NCBI RefSeq assembly: GCF_003149245.1
Contig: NZ_QGDL01000001.1
Span: 523,089 to 587,088 of the forward strand
Origin: Faecalicatena orotica
GTDB taxonomy: Bacteria; Bacillota; Clostridia; Lachnospirales; Lachnospiraceae
Direction of reading: 5' to 3'
Length of the DNA: 64,000 nt
Shown: piece after piece, positions 17,347-27,071 of the stretch
How positions within the stretch are numbered: position 1 is the stretch's first letter
How the letters are laid out: each line of letters begins with the position of its first letter
Translations under genes and position numbers: made by a program
The notes under the pieces: model-generated
What the model saw: only the letters and a program-made list of their open reading frames with translations
Databases searched by the model: none
Told to the model about the DNA's origin: nothing

Positions 17347-19203
17347 TTATTCTCCGTGAAAAAACTTATACACTGCCTCCGCCGATTTTTCATTCATGGA
17401 CGGAACGGCCGACAGTTCTTCCACCGTTGCAGCCTTGATCGCATCCAGGCTCAGATAATGGCGCATGAGTGCCTTTCTTCTGGCTGGCCCGATGCCGTCT
17501 ATATCATCCAGAATTGAATGTACCTGTCCCTTTGACCGAAGCTGCCTGTGGTACTCTATGGCAAAGCGGTGGGCCTCGTCCTGAATCCTTGTAATCAGCC
17601 GGAAGGCCTCGGAGGATTTGTCGATCGCAATCTCCTCATTGTGGTAGTAAAGCCCCCTCGTCCTGTGGAAATCATCCTTTACCATGCCGCAGACAGGAAT
17701 ATTGAGACGCAGTTCATCCAGAACTTCCAGTGCGACATTCACCTGTCCTTTTCCGCCATCCATGAGGATCAGGTCCGGGAATGAAGTGAAACCGCCGAGT
17801 TCTTTACTCTCCTCACGCTCCCTGAGGCCATGTGTGAAACGTCTTGTCAGGACTTCCCTCATACTTCCGTAGTCATCCGCGCCCTGGATCCCTTTGATCT
17901 TAAACTTTCTGTAATCATTACGCTTTGGTTTCCCGCGCTCATATACGACCATCGAACCAACGGACTCAAATCCATTTGTATTCGAAATATCATATGCCTC
18001 CATGCGGCTGACGCCGTCCAGATCAAGCATTTTTGCGATTTCCCTGACCGCACCGATCGTCCTGCCCTCTTCCCTCTTTAAGCGCTCTTTATCCTTATTC
18101 AAAACGAGCGAAGCATTATTGGCAGCCAGTTCCACCAGCTTTTCTTTTGTTCCTTTTTTAGGGACCCTGATGCTTACTTTCCCGCCCCGTTTTGTACCCA
18201 GCCATTCTTCCAGCAGGTGCATGTCTTCCAGTTCTTCCGGAAGCATCAGCTCACCCGGGATAAACGGTGTTCCCGCATAATACTGCTTAATAAAGCTGTC
18301 CAGCACCTCACTGTGCGGCTCGTCCTTTGAAATGCGCAGGTAAAAATGGTCCCGCCCGATCAGCCTTCCGCCGCGGATAAAGAAGACCTGCACCACAGCA
18401 TCCTCTTCCTCTGAAGCCACCGCCAGCACGTCACGATCCTCGCCGCTGCTGTCTGTTATCTTCTGCTTCTGTGCGACCTTCTTCACACTGTTCAGCAATT
18501 CCCGGTATTCAATCGCCTTCTCGAACTCAAGTGCCTCAGAAGCGGCATCCATCTTTTCCTGCAGTTCCTTTAAGATTACGTCAAAATTCCCGTTCAGGAA
18601 GCGGATTACCTCTTGAACCGCTTTTGCATACTCTTCCTTGGAAATATACCCCTGGCAGGGAGCGTCACACTGCTTAATATGGTAATTCAGGCACGGACGT
18701 TCCTTCCCGATATCCTTCGGCAGGCTCCTGTTACAGCTGCGTATATGGTACAGCTTGTGGAGCAGGTCGATCGTATCGCGCACCGCCTGTGCACTCGTAT
18801 ACGGGCCGAAATACCGGGCCTTATCCTTGAGCATCTTTCTTGCAAGCATGACCCTCGGGAACGGCTCATTTGTCGTGACCTTAATAAAAGGGTAAGCCTT
18901 GTCATCCATCAGCATGGTGTTATACTTCGGCCTGTGCTCCTTAATCAGGTTACACTCCAGAACAAGCGCCTCCAGTTCCGAATCTGTCACGATATACTCA
19001 AACCTCCGTATATGCGTAACCATCTGCTCGATCTTAACCCCCTTATTCCTGCTGCTCTGGAAATACTGCCGTACCCGGTTCTTCAGGCTGATGGCCTTGC
19101 CCACATATATGATATTGTCCTTCTCGTCATGCATAATATAAACTCCTGGCTTGCCCGGGAGCTTTTTCAATTCTTCCTGTATATCAAAATTATTATTTTC
19201 CAT
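17347..19203 (-). CDS. uvrC: Excinuclease ABC subunit C
   Basis: Makes the dual incisions in nucleotide excision repair with UvrAB. 618 residues. The N-terminal GIY-YIG nuclease is present (GKPGVYIM at 16-23, IIYVGKA near 30-36). The UVR/UvrB-binding segment is near 200-235. The C-terminal RNase H-like domain contains [11 protein letters not shown] and VSRMEAYD, then a helix-hairpin-helix tail ([17 protein letters not shown]). The start is fixed at ATG 19203 because homology begins within a few residues and no other Met is near. There is no good ribosome site and the promoter leaves almost no leader. Confidence 0.96.
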   Translation of the reverse strand: MENNNFDIQEELKKLPGKPGVYIMHDEKDNIIYVGKAISLKNRVRQYFQSSRNKGVKIEQMVTHIRRFEYIVTDSELEALVLECNLIKEHRPKYNTMLMDDKAYPFIKVTTNEPFPRVMLARKMLKDKARYFGPYTSAQAVRDTIDLLHKLYHIRSCNRSLPKDIGKERPCLNYHIKQCDAPCQGYISKEEYAKAVQEVIRFLNGNFDVILKELQEKMDAASEALEFEKAIEYRELLNSVKKVAQKQKITDSSGEDRDVLAVASEEEDAVVQVFFIRGGRLIGRDHFYLRISKDEPHSEVLDSFIKQYYAGTPFIPGELMLPEELEDMHLLEEWLGTKRGGKVSIRVPKKGTKEKLVELAANNASLVLNKDKERLKREEGRTIGAVREIAKMLDLDGVSRMEAYDISNTNGFESVGSMVVYERGKPKRNDYRKFKIKGIQGADDYGSMREVLTRRFTHGLREREESKELGGFTSFPDLILMDGGKGQVNVALEVLDELRLNIPVCGMVKDDFHRTRGLYYHNEEIAIDKSSEAFRLITRIQDEAHRFAIEYHRQLRSKGQVHSILDDIDGIGPARRKALMRHYLSLDAIKAATVEELSAVPSMNEKSAEAVYKFFHGE

Positions 19204-19210
19204 GACCTAT

Positions 19211-19239
19211 ATTATAATGCCTGTTCGGGTATTTGTGAA
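19211..19239 (-). promoter_or_regulatory. uvrC promoter, nearly leaderless
   Basis: TTCACA (19234-19239), a 17-base spacer and TATAAT (19211-19216) on the minus strand. Only 7 bases separate the -10 from the ATG, so initiation at the usual distance would start at or next to the start codon. Confidence 0.7.
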
Positions 19240-19313
19240 GGATTTTTACGAGAAAAGGAAGCGCTAAAGAAAAAAATATTACGGTTTACATGCGCGTACA
19301 TAACGCACAAACT

Positions 19314-19350
19314 GAAAAGCCGGACTACGCTTAGCGTCTCCCGGCTTTTC
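19314..19350 (-). terminator. ftsH terminator
   Basis: GAAAAGCCGG/CCGGCTTTTC stem with an inner ACGC/GCGT hairpin. The minus strand continues with TTTTCAGTTTG. It lies 14 bases past the ftsH stop. Confidence 0.85.
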
Positions 19351-19363
19351 CTGTATTCCTTCT

Positions 19364-21403
19364 TTATTCCTGGCTGTGATCTGCAGGATAATCCTCGTTC
19401 ACATGTGCCTCTAAACCTTTTTGGCCGCCTTCTTCCGCCGGCTTCATTGTAACACGGACATCTTTTTTCGGCTCACTTCCCTCTTCCGGCTCCTCGATCC
19501 CTTTCACTTCACGGAAGATTCTCATGAATTCTTTTCCGGTGATCGTCTCCTTCTCAATGAGGAATGCGGAAATCTTATCGAGTGCTTCTCTGTTCTCGCT
19601 TAAGAGGCGCTTTGCCTCCTCATATGCATTCTTCAGCATAGTCATGACTTCGCCATCTATCTCGGCCGCTGTCGCTTCACCGCAGTTCATAACCGGACGG
19701 CCGTCAAGATAACGGTTCTGGATTGATTCCAGACCAATAAGGCCGAACTTCTCAGACATTCCATACTGGGTGATCATGGCTCTGGCAATCTTTGTTGCCT
19801 GCTCGATATCATTGGATGCCCCTGTAGTAACGGTGTCAAATACAATCTCCTCCGCGGCACGTCCTGCAAGTGCACCGACCAGCATAGCCTCCAGTTCCTT
19901 CTTCGTGTTCAGGAACTTCTCCTCTTCCGGTGTCTGCATGACATATCCAAGAGCCCCCATCGTTCTCGGAACGATCGTGATCTTCTGTACAGGCTCTGCA
20001 TCCTTCTGGAGCGCGCTGACGAGCGCATGGCCGACCTCATGGTAGGATACGATCTTACGTTCCTCCCCGCTCATGATGCGGTCTTTCTTCTCTTTACCGA
20101 CCAGCACAACTTCCACTGCTTCAAATAAATCCTTCTGGCTGACAACCTGTCTGCCATTCTTGACTGCATTAATCGCAGCCTCATTGATCATATTGGCAAG
20201 ATCTGAACCTACTGCACCTGAGGTAGCCAGTGCAATTGCCTCCAGATCGACTGTCTCATCCATCTTAACATCCTTGGAATGTACCTTCAGGACATCCACA
20301 CGTCCCTTCAAATCCGGCTTATCCACGATAATACGCCTGTCAAAACGTCCCGGCCTTAAAAGCGCCGGGTCCAGTACCTCCGGACGGTTTGTTGCCGCCA
20401 GAAGCAGAAGGCCCTTATTCGTGTCAAATCCATCCATCTCAGCCAGCAGCTGGTTCAGGGTCTGTTCACGTTCATCATTCCCGCCCATTGCGGTATCACG
20501 TGTCTTACCGATCGCATCAATCTCATCAATAAATACGATACATGGCGCCATTTGCTGTGCCTGCTTGAACAGGTCACGCACACGGGATGCCCCGACGCCG
20601 ACATACATCTCTACAAACGCCGAACCGGACAGGGAAAAGAACGGCACCTTTGCTTCTCCTGCAACAGCCTTTGCCAACAGGGTCTTACCTGTACCCGGAG
20701 GGCCCACGAGCAGGGCTCCCTTCGGAAGCTTAGCACCGATTCCGGTGTATTTTCCCGGGTTATGCAGAAAATCAACAACCTCCTGAAGAGACTCCTTCGC
20801 CTCATCCTGGCCTGCCACATCCTGGAATGTGACCCCGGTCTCCTTCTCCACGTATACCTTTGCATTGCTCTTGCCGATTCCCATCATGCCGCCGCCCTTT
20901 GACATACGCTTCATGAGGAAATTAAACAGAATTACGAGCAGAAGTATCGGGAGTATCACTGTAATAAATATCTCAAATATCATGGAGGATGCCGTATCCG
21001 GTATGTTCTGCTCATACTCTACCCCGGCTTTGTAAAGCCGTTCGGACAGTGTATCATCCCTTACTGCGCCGGTATAGTAATCCGGTGCCTTTTCCTGATC
21101 CTCTTTCTTATCTTCCAGCTGGCTGACAATATCAGATGCCGTCTTTGTACCTTCCTTTTTTCTGGCATCATCCTTCAGCGTGATGTACAGCTTCGTTGAA
21201 TCAATCGTAACTTTTTCAACTTCACCGTCATCCACCATCTTCAGGAATTTATCATAGCTGATCTCCTCAGGATTCTTATCCTGCATCATTGAAACCAGTC
21301 CCATTACTATAAAAACAGTCAACAGCGTTGTCACGAGGATGATTCCCCAGCCCTGGCGATTGTTTTTAGGATCTTTGTTATTTCTGTTATTCTGATTATC
21401 CAT
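19364..21403 (-). CDS. ftsH: ATP-dependent zinc metalloprotease FtsH
   Basis: Membrane-anchored hexameric AAA+ protease that removes damaged membrane proteins and regulators. 679 residues. TM1 is about 19-39, an extracytoplasmic domain follows, and TM2 is about 140-163. Walker A GPPGTGKT is at 234-241, Walker [10 protein letters not shown] near 291-299, the SRH region [20 protein letters not shown] at 337-356 and the zinc site HEVGH at 455-459. The C-terminal 60 residues are acidic and basic low complexity. The N-terminus is unusually N/Q/K-rich. Its position between uvrC and DUF1846 gives no extra functional clue. Confidence 0.97.
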   Translation of the reverse strand: MDNQNNRNNKDPKNNRQGWGIILVTTLLTVFIVMGLVSMMQDKNPEEISYDKFLKMVDDGEVEKVTIDSTKLYITLKDDARKKEGTKTASDIVSQLEDKKEDQEKAPDYYTGAVRDDTLSERLYKAGVEYEQNIPDTASSMIFEIFITVILPILLLVILFNFLMKRMSKGGGMMGIGKSNAKVYVEKETGVTFQDVAGQDEAKESLQEVVDFLHNPGKYTGIGAKLPKGALLVGPPGTGKTLLAKAVAGEAKVPFFSLSGSAFVEMYVGVGASRVRDLFKQAQQMAPCIVFIDEIDAIGKTRDTAMGGNDEREQTLNQLLAEMDGFDTNKGLLLLAATNRPEVLDPALLRPGRFDRRIIVDKPDLKGRVDVLKVHSKDVKMDETVDLEAIALATSGAVGSDLANMINEAAINAVKNGRQVVSQKDLFEAVEVVLVGKEKKDRIMSGEERKIVSYHEVGHALVSALQKDAEPVQKITIVPRTMGALGYVMQTPEEEKFLNTKKELEAMLVGALAGRAAEEIVFDTVTTGASNDIEQATKIARAMITQYGMSEKFGLIGLESIQNRYLDGRPVMNCGEATAAEIDGEVMTMLKNAYEEAKRLLSENREALDKISAFLIEKETITGKEFMRIFREVKGIEEPEEGSEPKKDVRVTMKPAEEGGQKGLEAHVNEDYPADHSQE

Positions 21404-21480
21404 TCTTAAGCCTCCTAAAATCCACTATCCCCATTATAAGTACAGGCTCCCCATAAATCAATAAAAAGATTATGAAAATA

Positions 21481-21510
21481 TTGTAAACACGGGGCATTTT
21501 ATAGTATACT
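21481..21510 (+). promoter_or_regulatory. Promoter of the DUF1846 gene
   Basis: TTGTAA (21481-21486), an 18-base spacer and TATACT (21505-21510), 35 bases upstream of the chosen start. Confidence 0.65.
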
Positions 21511-21545
21511 GGTTACGAAATATGTCATGAGTGAGGAAAGAGAAA

Positions 21546-23024
21546 ATGAAAATAGGATTCGATAATGAAAAATATTTAACCATGCAGTCAGAACATATCC
21601 GCGAAAGGATAAACCAGTTTGATAACAAGCTGTATCTTGAATTCGGGGGAAAGTTATTCGACGATTACCATGCAGCCAGAGTCCTGCCGGGCTTTGCACC
21701 GGACAGCAAATTAAGGCTTTTGAAGCAGCTCAGCGACCAGGCCGAGATCGTCATCGTCATCAGTGCTCGTGATATTGAGAAAAATAAGGTCCGCGGTGAT
21801 CTGGGTATTACATACGATTCAGACGTTCTGCGCCTGATGGATTCCTTTGGGGACAACGGCCTGTATGTAGGAAGTGTTGTCATTACCCAGTACTCCGGCC
21901 AGGAAAGCGCTCAGCTTTTCAAAAACCGCCTTGAGAATCTCGGCATCCGTGTCTACATCCATTATAATATCGCCGGCTATCCGTCAAATATCCCACTGAT
22001 TGTAAGTGATGACGGATACGGTAAGAATGAATATATCGAAACGTCCCGCCCACTGGTTATCGTCACAGCCCCGGGACCCGGGAGCGGAAAAATGGCCACA
22101 TGCCTTTCACAGTTATATCATGAACATAAACGCGGAATTCATGCAGGCTATGCCAAATTTGAAACATTTCCCATCTGGAACCTGCCGCTTAAGCATCCGG
22201 TTAATCTGGCATATGAAGCTGCCACGGCCGATTTGAATGATATCAATATGATCGATCCGTTCCACTTAGAAGCATATGGCAAGACAACGGTAAATTATAA
22301 CCGCGACGTGGAGATTTTTCCGGTATTAAATACCATTTTTGAAAAAATTTACGGGAAAAGCCCGTACAAGTCTCCGACAGACATGGGTGTCAACATGGCC
22401 GGCAACTGTATCTGCAACGATGAAGCCTGCCGCGAAGCATCCCGCCAGGAGATTGTCCGCAGATATTTTGCCTCCCTGAACTCCCTTGTACAGGGTACAA
22501 GCTCAGAGGAAGAGGCCCAGAAGATTGAGATTCTCATGAATCAGGCCAACGTGACCGTACAGGACAGGAAGGTCGTGGAAAAGGCCCGTGAACGCTCCGA
22601 AGAGACACAGGGCCCCGCTGCTGCCCTCGAACTGGACGACGGCAGGCTCATAACCGGAAAGACAACGAACCTGCTCGGAGCTTCCGCAGCCCTCCTGCTG
22701 AATGTCATCAAAGAACTGGCCGGGATTGACCACGAACTGCATGTCATCTCTCCGGAATCCATCGAGCCGATCCAGAAGCTGAAGGTAGACTACTTAAAGA
22801 GCAAGAACCCTCGCCTCCACACCGACGAGGTGCTCATCGCCCTCTCCGCCAGCGCCGCCAACAGCAGCCTCGCAAGAAAAGCACTGGAACAGCTCCCCAA
22901 ACTGGACGGCTGCCAGGCACATACATCCGTCATGCTGTCAGACGTAGATATCAAAACATTCAAAAAACTAGGCGTACAACTCACCTGCGAGGCAGTTTAT
23001 GAGACTGATCATATTTACCACTAG
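21546..23024 (+). CDS. DUF1846 family protein
   Basis: 492 residues from ATG 21546. An upstream GTG at 21531 is in frame, but the GAGGAAAG ribosome site lies just downstream of it, favouring the ATG. The sequence matches DUF1846 proteins common in Firmicutes: MKIGFDNEKYLTMQSEHI at the start, EFGGKLFDDYHAARVLPGF near 33-51, and VTAPGPGSGKMATCLSQLYH near 172, which resembles a phosphate-binding loop. I know of no established reaction for the family. The large fold-back element A begins 15 bases after its stop and may serve as its terminator. Confidence 0.9.
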   Translation: MKIGFDNEKYLTMQSEHIRERINQFDNKLYLEFGGKLFDDYHAARVLPGFAPDSKLRLLKQLSDQAEIVIVISARDIEKNKVRGDLGITYDSDVLRLMDSFGDNGLYVGSVVITQYSGQESAQLFKNRLENLGIRVYIHYNIAGYPSNIPLIVSDDGYGKNEYIETSRPLVIVTAPGPGSGKMATCLSQLYHEHKRGIHAGYAKFETFPIWNLPLKHPVNLAYEAATADLNDINMIDPFHLEAYGKTTVNYNRDVEIFPVLNTIFEKIYGKSPYKSPTDMGVNMAGNCICNDEACREASRQEIVRRYFASLNSLVQGTSSEEEAQKIEILMNQANVTVQDRKVVEKARERSEETQGPAAALELDDGRLITGKTTNLLGASAALLLNVIKELAGIDHELHVISPESIEPIQKLKVDYLKSKNPRLHTDEVLIALSASAANSSLARKALEQLPKLDGCQAHTSVMLSDVDIKTFKKLGVQLTCEAVYETDHIYH

Positions 23025-23038
23025 ATAGGATGAGGGAC

Positions 23039-23328
23039 GCTAAGTAAGAGGCGGGGGAGGGCGCCGTGTTGCTGTGTGGTGCCGGTTCAAAGCCTGTCCG
23101 CTTACTAAGAAACCGTAATAGAAAAAACGGATAAAATGAAGGCACCAGCCGATATGGTGGAAAATCCTGATGATTTTCCGCCAAGTCGGCTGCAAAATTT
23201 GATGTTGAACATCAAATTTCGACCTTCATTTTTTCCGTTTTTTCTATAACGTTTTCTAAAGTTCGCTCTATGGCTTCCGACCCGGCACCACACAGCCACA
23301 CGGCGCCCTCCCCCGCCTCTCACTTAGC
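23039..23328. repeat. Long fold-back element A
   Basis: The outer arms 23039-23085 and 23282-23328 are complementary over 47 bases with two mismatches. A second stem pairs 23119-23142 with 23223-23246 (24 bases, one mismatch). The apex holds two hairpins. One is two-tier: AGCCGA/TCGGCT (23147-23152, 23186-23191) over GGAAAATC/GATTTTCC (23159-23166, 23172-23179). The other is a palindrome of AAATTTGATGTT and its complement around one base (23195-23219). No credible protein is encoded. It shares this layout, but not its sequence, with elements B and C. Confidence 0.92.
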
Positions 23329-23520
23329 TGCGTTCATCCAGTCAGCAGTGACAAATGTAATCAGGAAGCTCATTACCAAATGAAGCGTATTGGTATCGGC
23401 AAAACAGAACTTTATTCCTCCCCTATACGAATCGTAAAAATGTCCTCGCAGCCAACTCCAGTTGCGTATTGGCGAGAAAACTACCGGGGTATGAGTTTTT
23501 TTGTGGTTGGATGCGCCTAG
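23329..23520. other. Spacer between fold-back elements A and B
   Basis: 192 bases with no recognisable gene or RNA. A minus-strand open frame runs through it into both elements but has no ribosome site and no family I recognise. Confidence 0.5.
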
Positions 23521-23810
23521 CTTGATATGAGGATGGGACAGAGGACTGCGCGGGTGCATATGCCAGTTTAGGAGGTGTAAAGAGACCCTTAGCGGGACTT
23601 AATAAAAAACCGACGTATACTCGGAATGAAATTTGTTCTCCAAAACAAATTTCAACAAGGGCCGAACTGCGTTTGCATCGGCAAACGGAGTGAGTCCCTT
23701 GGGTTTCCGAGCATACGCCGGGTTTTTATTTAGGCCTGCTTAGGGGAACGTCCAGCCTCAAAAACTGGCATATGCACCCGCGCAGTCCTCTGTCCCATCC
23801 TCATTTCAAG
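23521..23810. repeat. Long fold-back element B (reverse order of A)
   Basis: The outer arms 23521-23569 and 23762-23810 pair over 49 bases with one mismatch. A second stem pairs 23601-23627 with 23704-23730 (27 bases, a few mismatches). The apex has an AT-rich hairpin, GAAATTTGTT/AACAAATTTC (23628-23637, 23644-23653). It also has a two-tier hairpin, CAAGGG/CCCTTG (23656-23661, 23696-23701) over CGTTTGC/GCAAACG (23670-23676, 23681-23687). The order of the two apical hairpins is opposite to A, so B is the same type of element in inverse orientation. It ends 123 bases before pyrG. Confidence 0.92.
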
Positions 23811-23933
23811 CGACCCCTTCCCACACAAACTCATTCCAAATTTCTCCTCTTGTAAAAAAAAGCTGTATTTTTTTTGGATTTTGGTATATACTCTTTAAGT
23901 ATTTTTTTAATGATTCACACAAAGGAGGATTTT

Positions 23934-25559
23934 ATGGCAGTAAAGTATGTATTTGTGACCGGAGGAGTTGTTTCAGGTTTGGGTAAGGGCATCACTGCCG
24001 CATCTCTCGGGCGCCTGCTTAAGGCACGGGGGTACACGGTAACGATGCAGAAGTTTGACCCGTACATCAATATTGACCCCGGAACGATGAACCCGGTACA
24101 GCACGGTGAAGTATTCGTAACAGACGACGGCGCGGAAACAGACTTGGATTTGGGACATTATGAACGTTTCATAGACGAAAGCCTGACGAAGAATTCCAAT
24201 GTGACCACCGGTAAGATATACTGGTCGGTTCTGCAGAAGGAACGCCGCGGAGATTTCGGTGGCGGGACCGTACAGGTTATCCCACATATCACAAACGAGA
24301 TCAAAAGCAGATTTTACCGCAATCCTGCCGCTTTAGGCACGGAAATCGCAATCATAGAAGTTGGAGGGACCGTTGGCGATATCGAAAGCCAGCCTTTCTT
24401 AGAGTCCATCCGGCAGTTCCAGCACGAAAAAGGTCACGAAAACGTGATTCTGATACACGTCACTCTAATTCCCTATTTAAAAGCTTCACAGGAAATGAAA
24501 ACAAAACCGACCCAGGCAAGTGTCAAGGAACTTCAGGGTATGGGAATCCAGCCGGATATTATTGTATGCCGTTCTGAATTTCCTCTGGATACTGGCATGA
24601 AAGACAAGATTTCTCTTTTCTGCAATATTCCGTCAAAACACGTCCTTCAGAATCTGGATGTGGAATACCTGTATGAAGCTCCGCTCGCTATGGAACGCGA
24701 GAATCTGGCACAGGTTGTATGCGAGTGCCTGCACCTTGACTGTCCAAAACCGGATCTAAAAGACTGGACCGAGATGGTGGATAACCTGCGTAATCCGACG
24801 CAGGAAATCAATATTGCCCTTGTCGGAAAATATATCCAGCTCCACGATGCCTATATCAGCGTGGTAGAGGCGCTGAAACACGGTGGAATCTACAGTCACA
24901 CTACGGTCAATATTAAATGGGTTGACTCGGAAACCGTTACTGCTGAAAATACAGATGAAATTTTCAAGGATGTCAGCGGCATTTTAGTGCCGGGAGGATT
25001 CGGTGACCGCGGTATTGAAGGAAAAATAGAATCCATTAAATATGCACGTACAAATAACATCCCGTTCCTCGGGCTCTGTCTTGGTATGCAGCTCTCCATC
25101 GTCGAATTTGCCCGAGATGTACTCGGTTATCATGATGCACACAGTATGGAATTAAAACCAGACACTACGCATCCGGTCATCCATATCATGCCGGACCAGA
25201 TTGGCGTGGAAGATATCGGCGGCACACTCAGACTTGGCTCTTATCCCTGTGTCCTGAAAAAAGATTCAAAGGCTTACAGCCTTTATGGAACTGAAGAAAT
25301 CAAGGAGCGCCACCGCCACCGCTACGAAGTAAATAACGATTACCGCGAAGCGCTGGAAGAACACGGCATGATGCTTTCCGGCCTTTCCCCTGACGGGCGA
25401 ATCGTCGAGATGGTAGAAATTCCGGATCACCCGTGGTTCCTTGCGACACAGGCCCATCCCGAGCTGAAGTCGCGTCCCAACAGGCCGCATCCTCTTTTTA
25501 AAGGCTTTGTGGAAGCCGCACTCAAATATTCGGGTCAACGTAACGGCAGGCTGGAATAG
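23934..25559 (+). CDS. pyrG: CTP synthase
   Basis: Aminates UTP to CTP using glutamine and ATP. The start is ATG 23934, 5 bases after AAAGGAGG; an upstream in-frame ATG has no such site. 541 residues. The synthase domain begins [16 protein letters not shown] (4-19). The glutaminase domain is near 290-535 with the nucleophile Cys in LGLCLGMQL and the His-Pro-Glu end in [17 protein letters not shown] box at 23887-23892 may be its -10. The leader lacks an obvious GGGC start and hairpin of the kind used for CTP-sensing attenuation in Bacillus. Confidence 0.97.
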   Translation: MAVKYVFVTGGVVSGLGKGITAASLGRLLKARGYTVTMQKFDPYINIDPGTMNPVQHGEVFVTDDGAETDLDLGHYERFIDESLTKNSNVTTGKIYWSVLQKERRGDFGGGTVQVIPHITNEIKSRFYRNPAALGTEIAIIEVGGTVGDIESQPFLESIRQFQHEKGHENVILIHVTLIPYLKASQEMKTKPTQASVKELQGMGIQPDIIVCRSEFPLDTGMKDKISLFCNIPSKHVLQNLDVEYLYEAPLAMERENLAQVVCECLHLDCPKPDLKDWTEMVDNLRNPTQEINIALVGKYIQLHDAYISVVEALKHGGIYSHTTVNIKWVDSETVTAENTDEIFKDVSGILVPGGFGDRGIEGKIESIKYARTNNIPFLGLCLGMQLSIVEFARDVLGYHDAHSMELKPDTTHPVIHIMPDQIGVEDIGGTLRLGSYPCVLKKDSKAYSLYGTEEIKERHRHRYEVNNDYREALEEHGMMLSGLSPDGRIVEMVEIPDHPWFLATQAHPELKSRPNRPHPLFKGFVEAALKYSGQRNGRLE

Positions 25560-25574
25560 AGGCCTAATAACAGA

Positions 25575-25624
25575 ACAAGCCCTGAGATGGCAGCGCTATG
25601 CTGTCATTTCAGGGCTTGTTTTTC
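25575..25624 (+). terminator. pyrG terminator
   Basis: ACAAGCCCTGA pairs with TCAGGGCTTGT (25575-25619) around an inner CAGC/GCTG hairpin, followed by T5. Confidence 0.92.
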
Positions 25625-25648
25625 TGTAACAACCGGAATCCCGGATTA

Positions 25649-26230
25649 TCATCCTTCTTTTCCCTCTTTCCCGCACTCTTCTGTCCCCGCGGTCCGCTTC
25701 TGACTGATATAACCGGACAGCTTCAGGGCTGCCCATGCTGCAAATATGCCGATCAGGAGTCCGGCCAGCACATCCGACGGATAGTGGACCCCGACATAAA
25801 GACGTGAAAATGCGATCAGGGACGCCAGAATGACCGCAGGTATTCCCCATTTCCGCGGCGCCATTTTGTAATACACAAGGGCTGCGGCAAAGGAAGCACA
25901 AGTATGCCCCGACGGGAACGAATAATCACGCTGCCTTTCTATCAGGAGCCTCAGGCCGTCCACCACTTCATACGGCCGTATCCTCGCAACCAGGTTTTTC
26001 AGCGCCACATTCGTTATCAGGGCGCCTATCGCTAATGCTATAATAGCCGTAATCCCTATTTTCCTTGTTCTTTTAAACAGCAGCAGCACAATAGAGAGTA
26101 CAATCCAGAACCATCCTGCATTCCCCAGAGATGTAATAAACTTCCAGAAAGGGGTCATCCAGTCATGCCGCAGATACTGCTGTATAAAAAGCAAAATATC
26201 ACCATCTAACTGTAACAGATAACTCATCAT
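25649..26230 (-). CDS. PAP2-family membrane phosphatase
   Basis: 193 residues with about five TM segments. The three PAP2 motifs are intact: KNLVARIRP near 83-91, PSGH near 113-116 and SRLYVGVHYPSD near 150-161, giving the catalytic His pair and Asp. Family members remove phosphate from undecaprenyl pyrophosphate or phosphatidic acid on the outer membrane face; the substrate here cannot be told. The ribosome site is weak. The C-terminus is a short charged tail. It converges on pyrG. Confidence 0.9.
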   Translation of the reverse strand: MMSYLLQLDGDILLFIQQYLRHDWMTPFWKFITSLGNAGWFWIVLSIVLLLFKRTRKIGITAIIALAIGALITNVALKNLVARIRPYEVVDGLRLLIERQRDYSFPSGHTCASFAAALVYYKMAPRKWGIPAVILASLIAFSRLYVGVHYPSDVLAGLLIGIFAAWAALKLSGYISQKRTAGTEECGKEGKEG

Positions 26231-26302
26231 TCATTTACCCGGACCTTTCATTTTAGTCAATATGTTTTATAGTATATCATATTACCAGGGCATTTTAAAT
26301 GA

Positions 26303-26331
26303 TAGACTATCTTTTCCAAACAAGATATACT
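26303..26331 (+). promoter_or_regulatory. Promoter of the DUF4230 gene
   Basis: TAGACT (26303-26308), a 17-base spacer and TATACT (26326-26331). A TACAGGTA/TACCTGTA hairpin follows in the leader near 26335-26356. Confidence 0.6.
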
Positions 26332-26380
26332 ATATACAGGTACACCATACCTGTACAGAGATTAAGACGGAGGGATACAC

Positions 26381-26965
26381 ATGAAAAAAATGCGTTCACT
26401 AATTATCATCATCGCTGCGGCCGCCCTGGTTGCGGTCGGGTTTCTCGGGGCAAAGCTTCTGAATAAAGAGCCCAAAGTTACAGTCAGCGCCGTTTCCATC
26501 GAGGAGCGTCTCAGCAAATGCAGTTCACTTACTACTGCCAGGCTGGACTACAGAGGCATCATTAAATACTCGGAGGGTGAGATCGATTTTATCAACAAAA
26601 AGAGTTTCTCTATGATCTATGATGCACATATTAAAGCGGGCATTGACTTATCACAGGCTGTTGTCGAAGTCTCCGGGAAAAGTATCAGTATCCGGATACC
26701 GGCCCCTGAAATACAGGATATTACGATTGATTCCGATACACTCGAATTTTACGATGAAAAGTTTGCACTCTTTAACTGGACAAACAAAGAAGATACGACA
26801 AAGGCAATCGCATATGCAAAGAATGATGCCGAAGCGAAAGCGGGACAGACGGACATTCTTGAACAGGCCAGAGAACAGGCCGCAGCCGTCATCGAAACGC
26901 TGATACAGCCGATTACTGAAGACAATACCAATTCATATGAACTCACCGTTACTTATGCGGAATAA
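26381..26965 (+). CDS. DUF4230 domain protein, membrane anchored
   Basis: 194 residues. One N-terminal TM or signal anchor is at 6-27 (LIIIIAAAALVAVGFLGA). An extracytoplasmic domain follows, with the DUF4230 pattern LTTARLDYRGIIKY and IRIPAPEIQDITIDSDTLEFYDE. The C-terminal helix is rich in A, E and Q (about 145-180). Function is unknown. A GGAGGG site lies 6 bases before ATG. The gene has its own promoter and downstream hairpin and appears monocistronic. Confidence 0.85.
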   Translation: MKKMRSLIIIIAAAALVAVGFLGAKLLNKEPKVTVSAVSIEERLSKCSSLTTARLDYRGIIKYSEGEIDFINKKSFSMIYDAHIKAGIDLSQAVVEVSGKSISIRIPAPEIQDITIDSDTLEFYDEKFALFNWTNKEDTTKAIAYAKNDAEAKAGQTDILEQAREQAAAVIETLIQPITEDNTNSYELTVTYAE

Positions 26966-26971
26966 ATGCAC

Positions 26972-27030
26972 CGGGGGTAAAAGATCATTCCATGACATGC
27001 AGATATGTATGGAATGACCTTTTGCCCCCG
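26972..27030 (+). terminator. Hairpin after the DUF4230 gene
   Basis: GGGGGTAAAAG pairs with CTTTTGCCCCC-type sequence, and TCATTCCAT pairs with ATGGAATGA inside it. There is no clean T-tract after the stem (TTATCATATAATA). Confidence 0.65.
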
Positions 27031-27071
27031 TTATCATATAATAAAGAGACATCATAAACAGGAGTAACAAC

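Noticed and set aside
23320-23559. 79-codon minus-strand open frame between fold-back elements A and B
   Set aside because: No ribosome site, runs into both inverted-repeat arms, and matches no family I recognise; treated as chance.
23039-23810. Group II intron, retron or IS remnants in the DUF1846-pyrG gap
   Set aside because: No reverse transcriptase, transposase or intron domain V-like end was found nearby; the structure is a closed fold-back with two apical hairpins.
23850-23933. CTP-sensing attenuator before pyrG
   Set aside because: The leader lacks a GGGC-type start and a terminator hairpin between promoter and gene.
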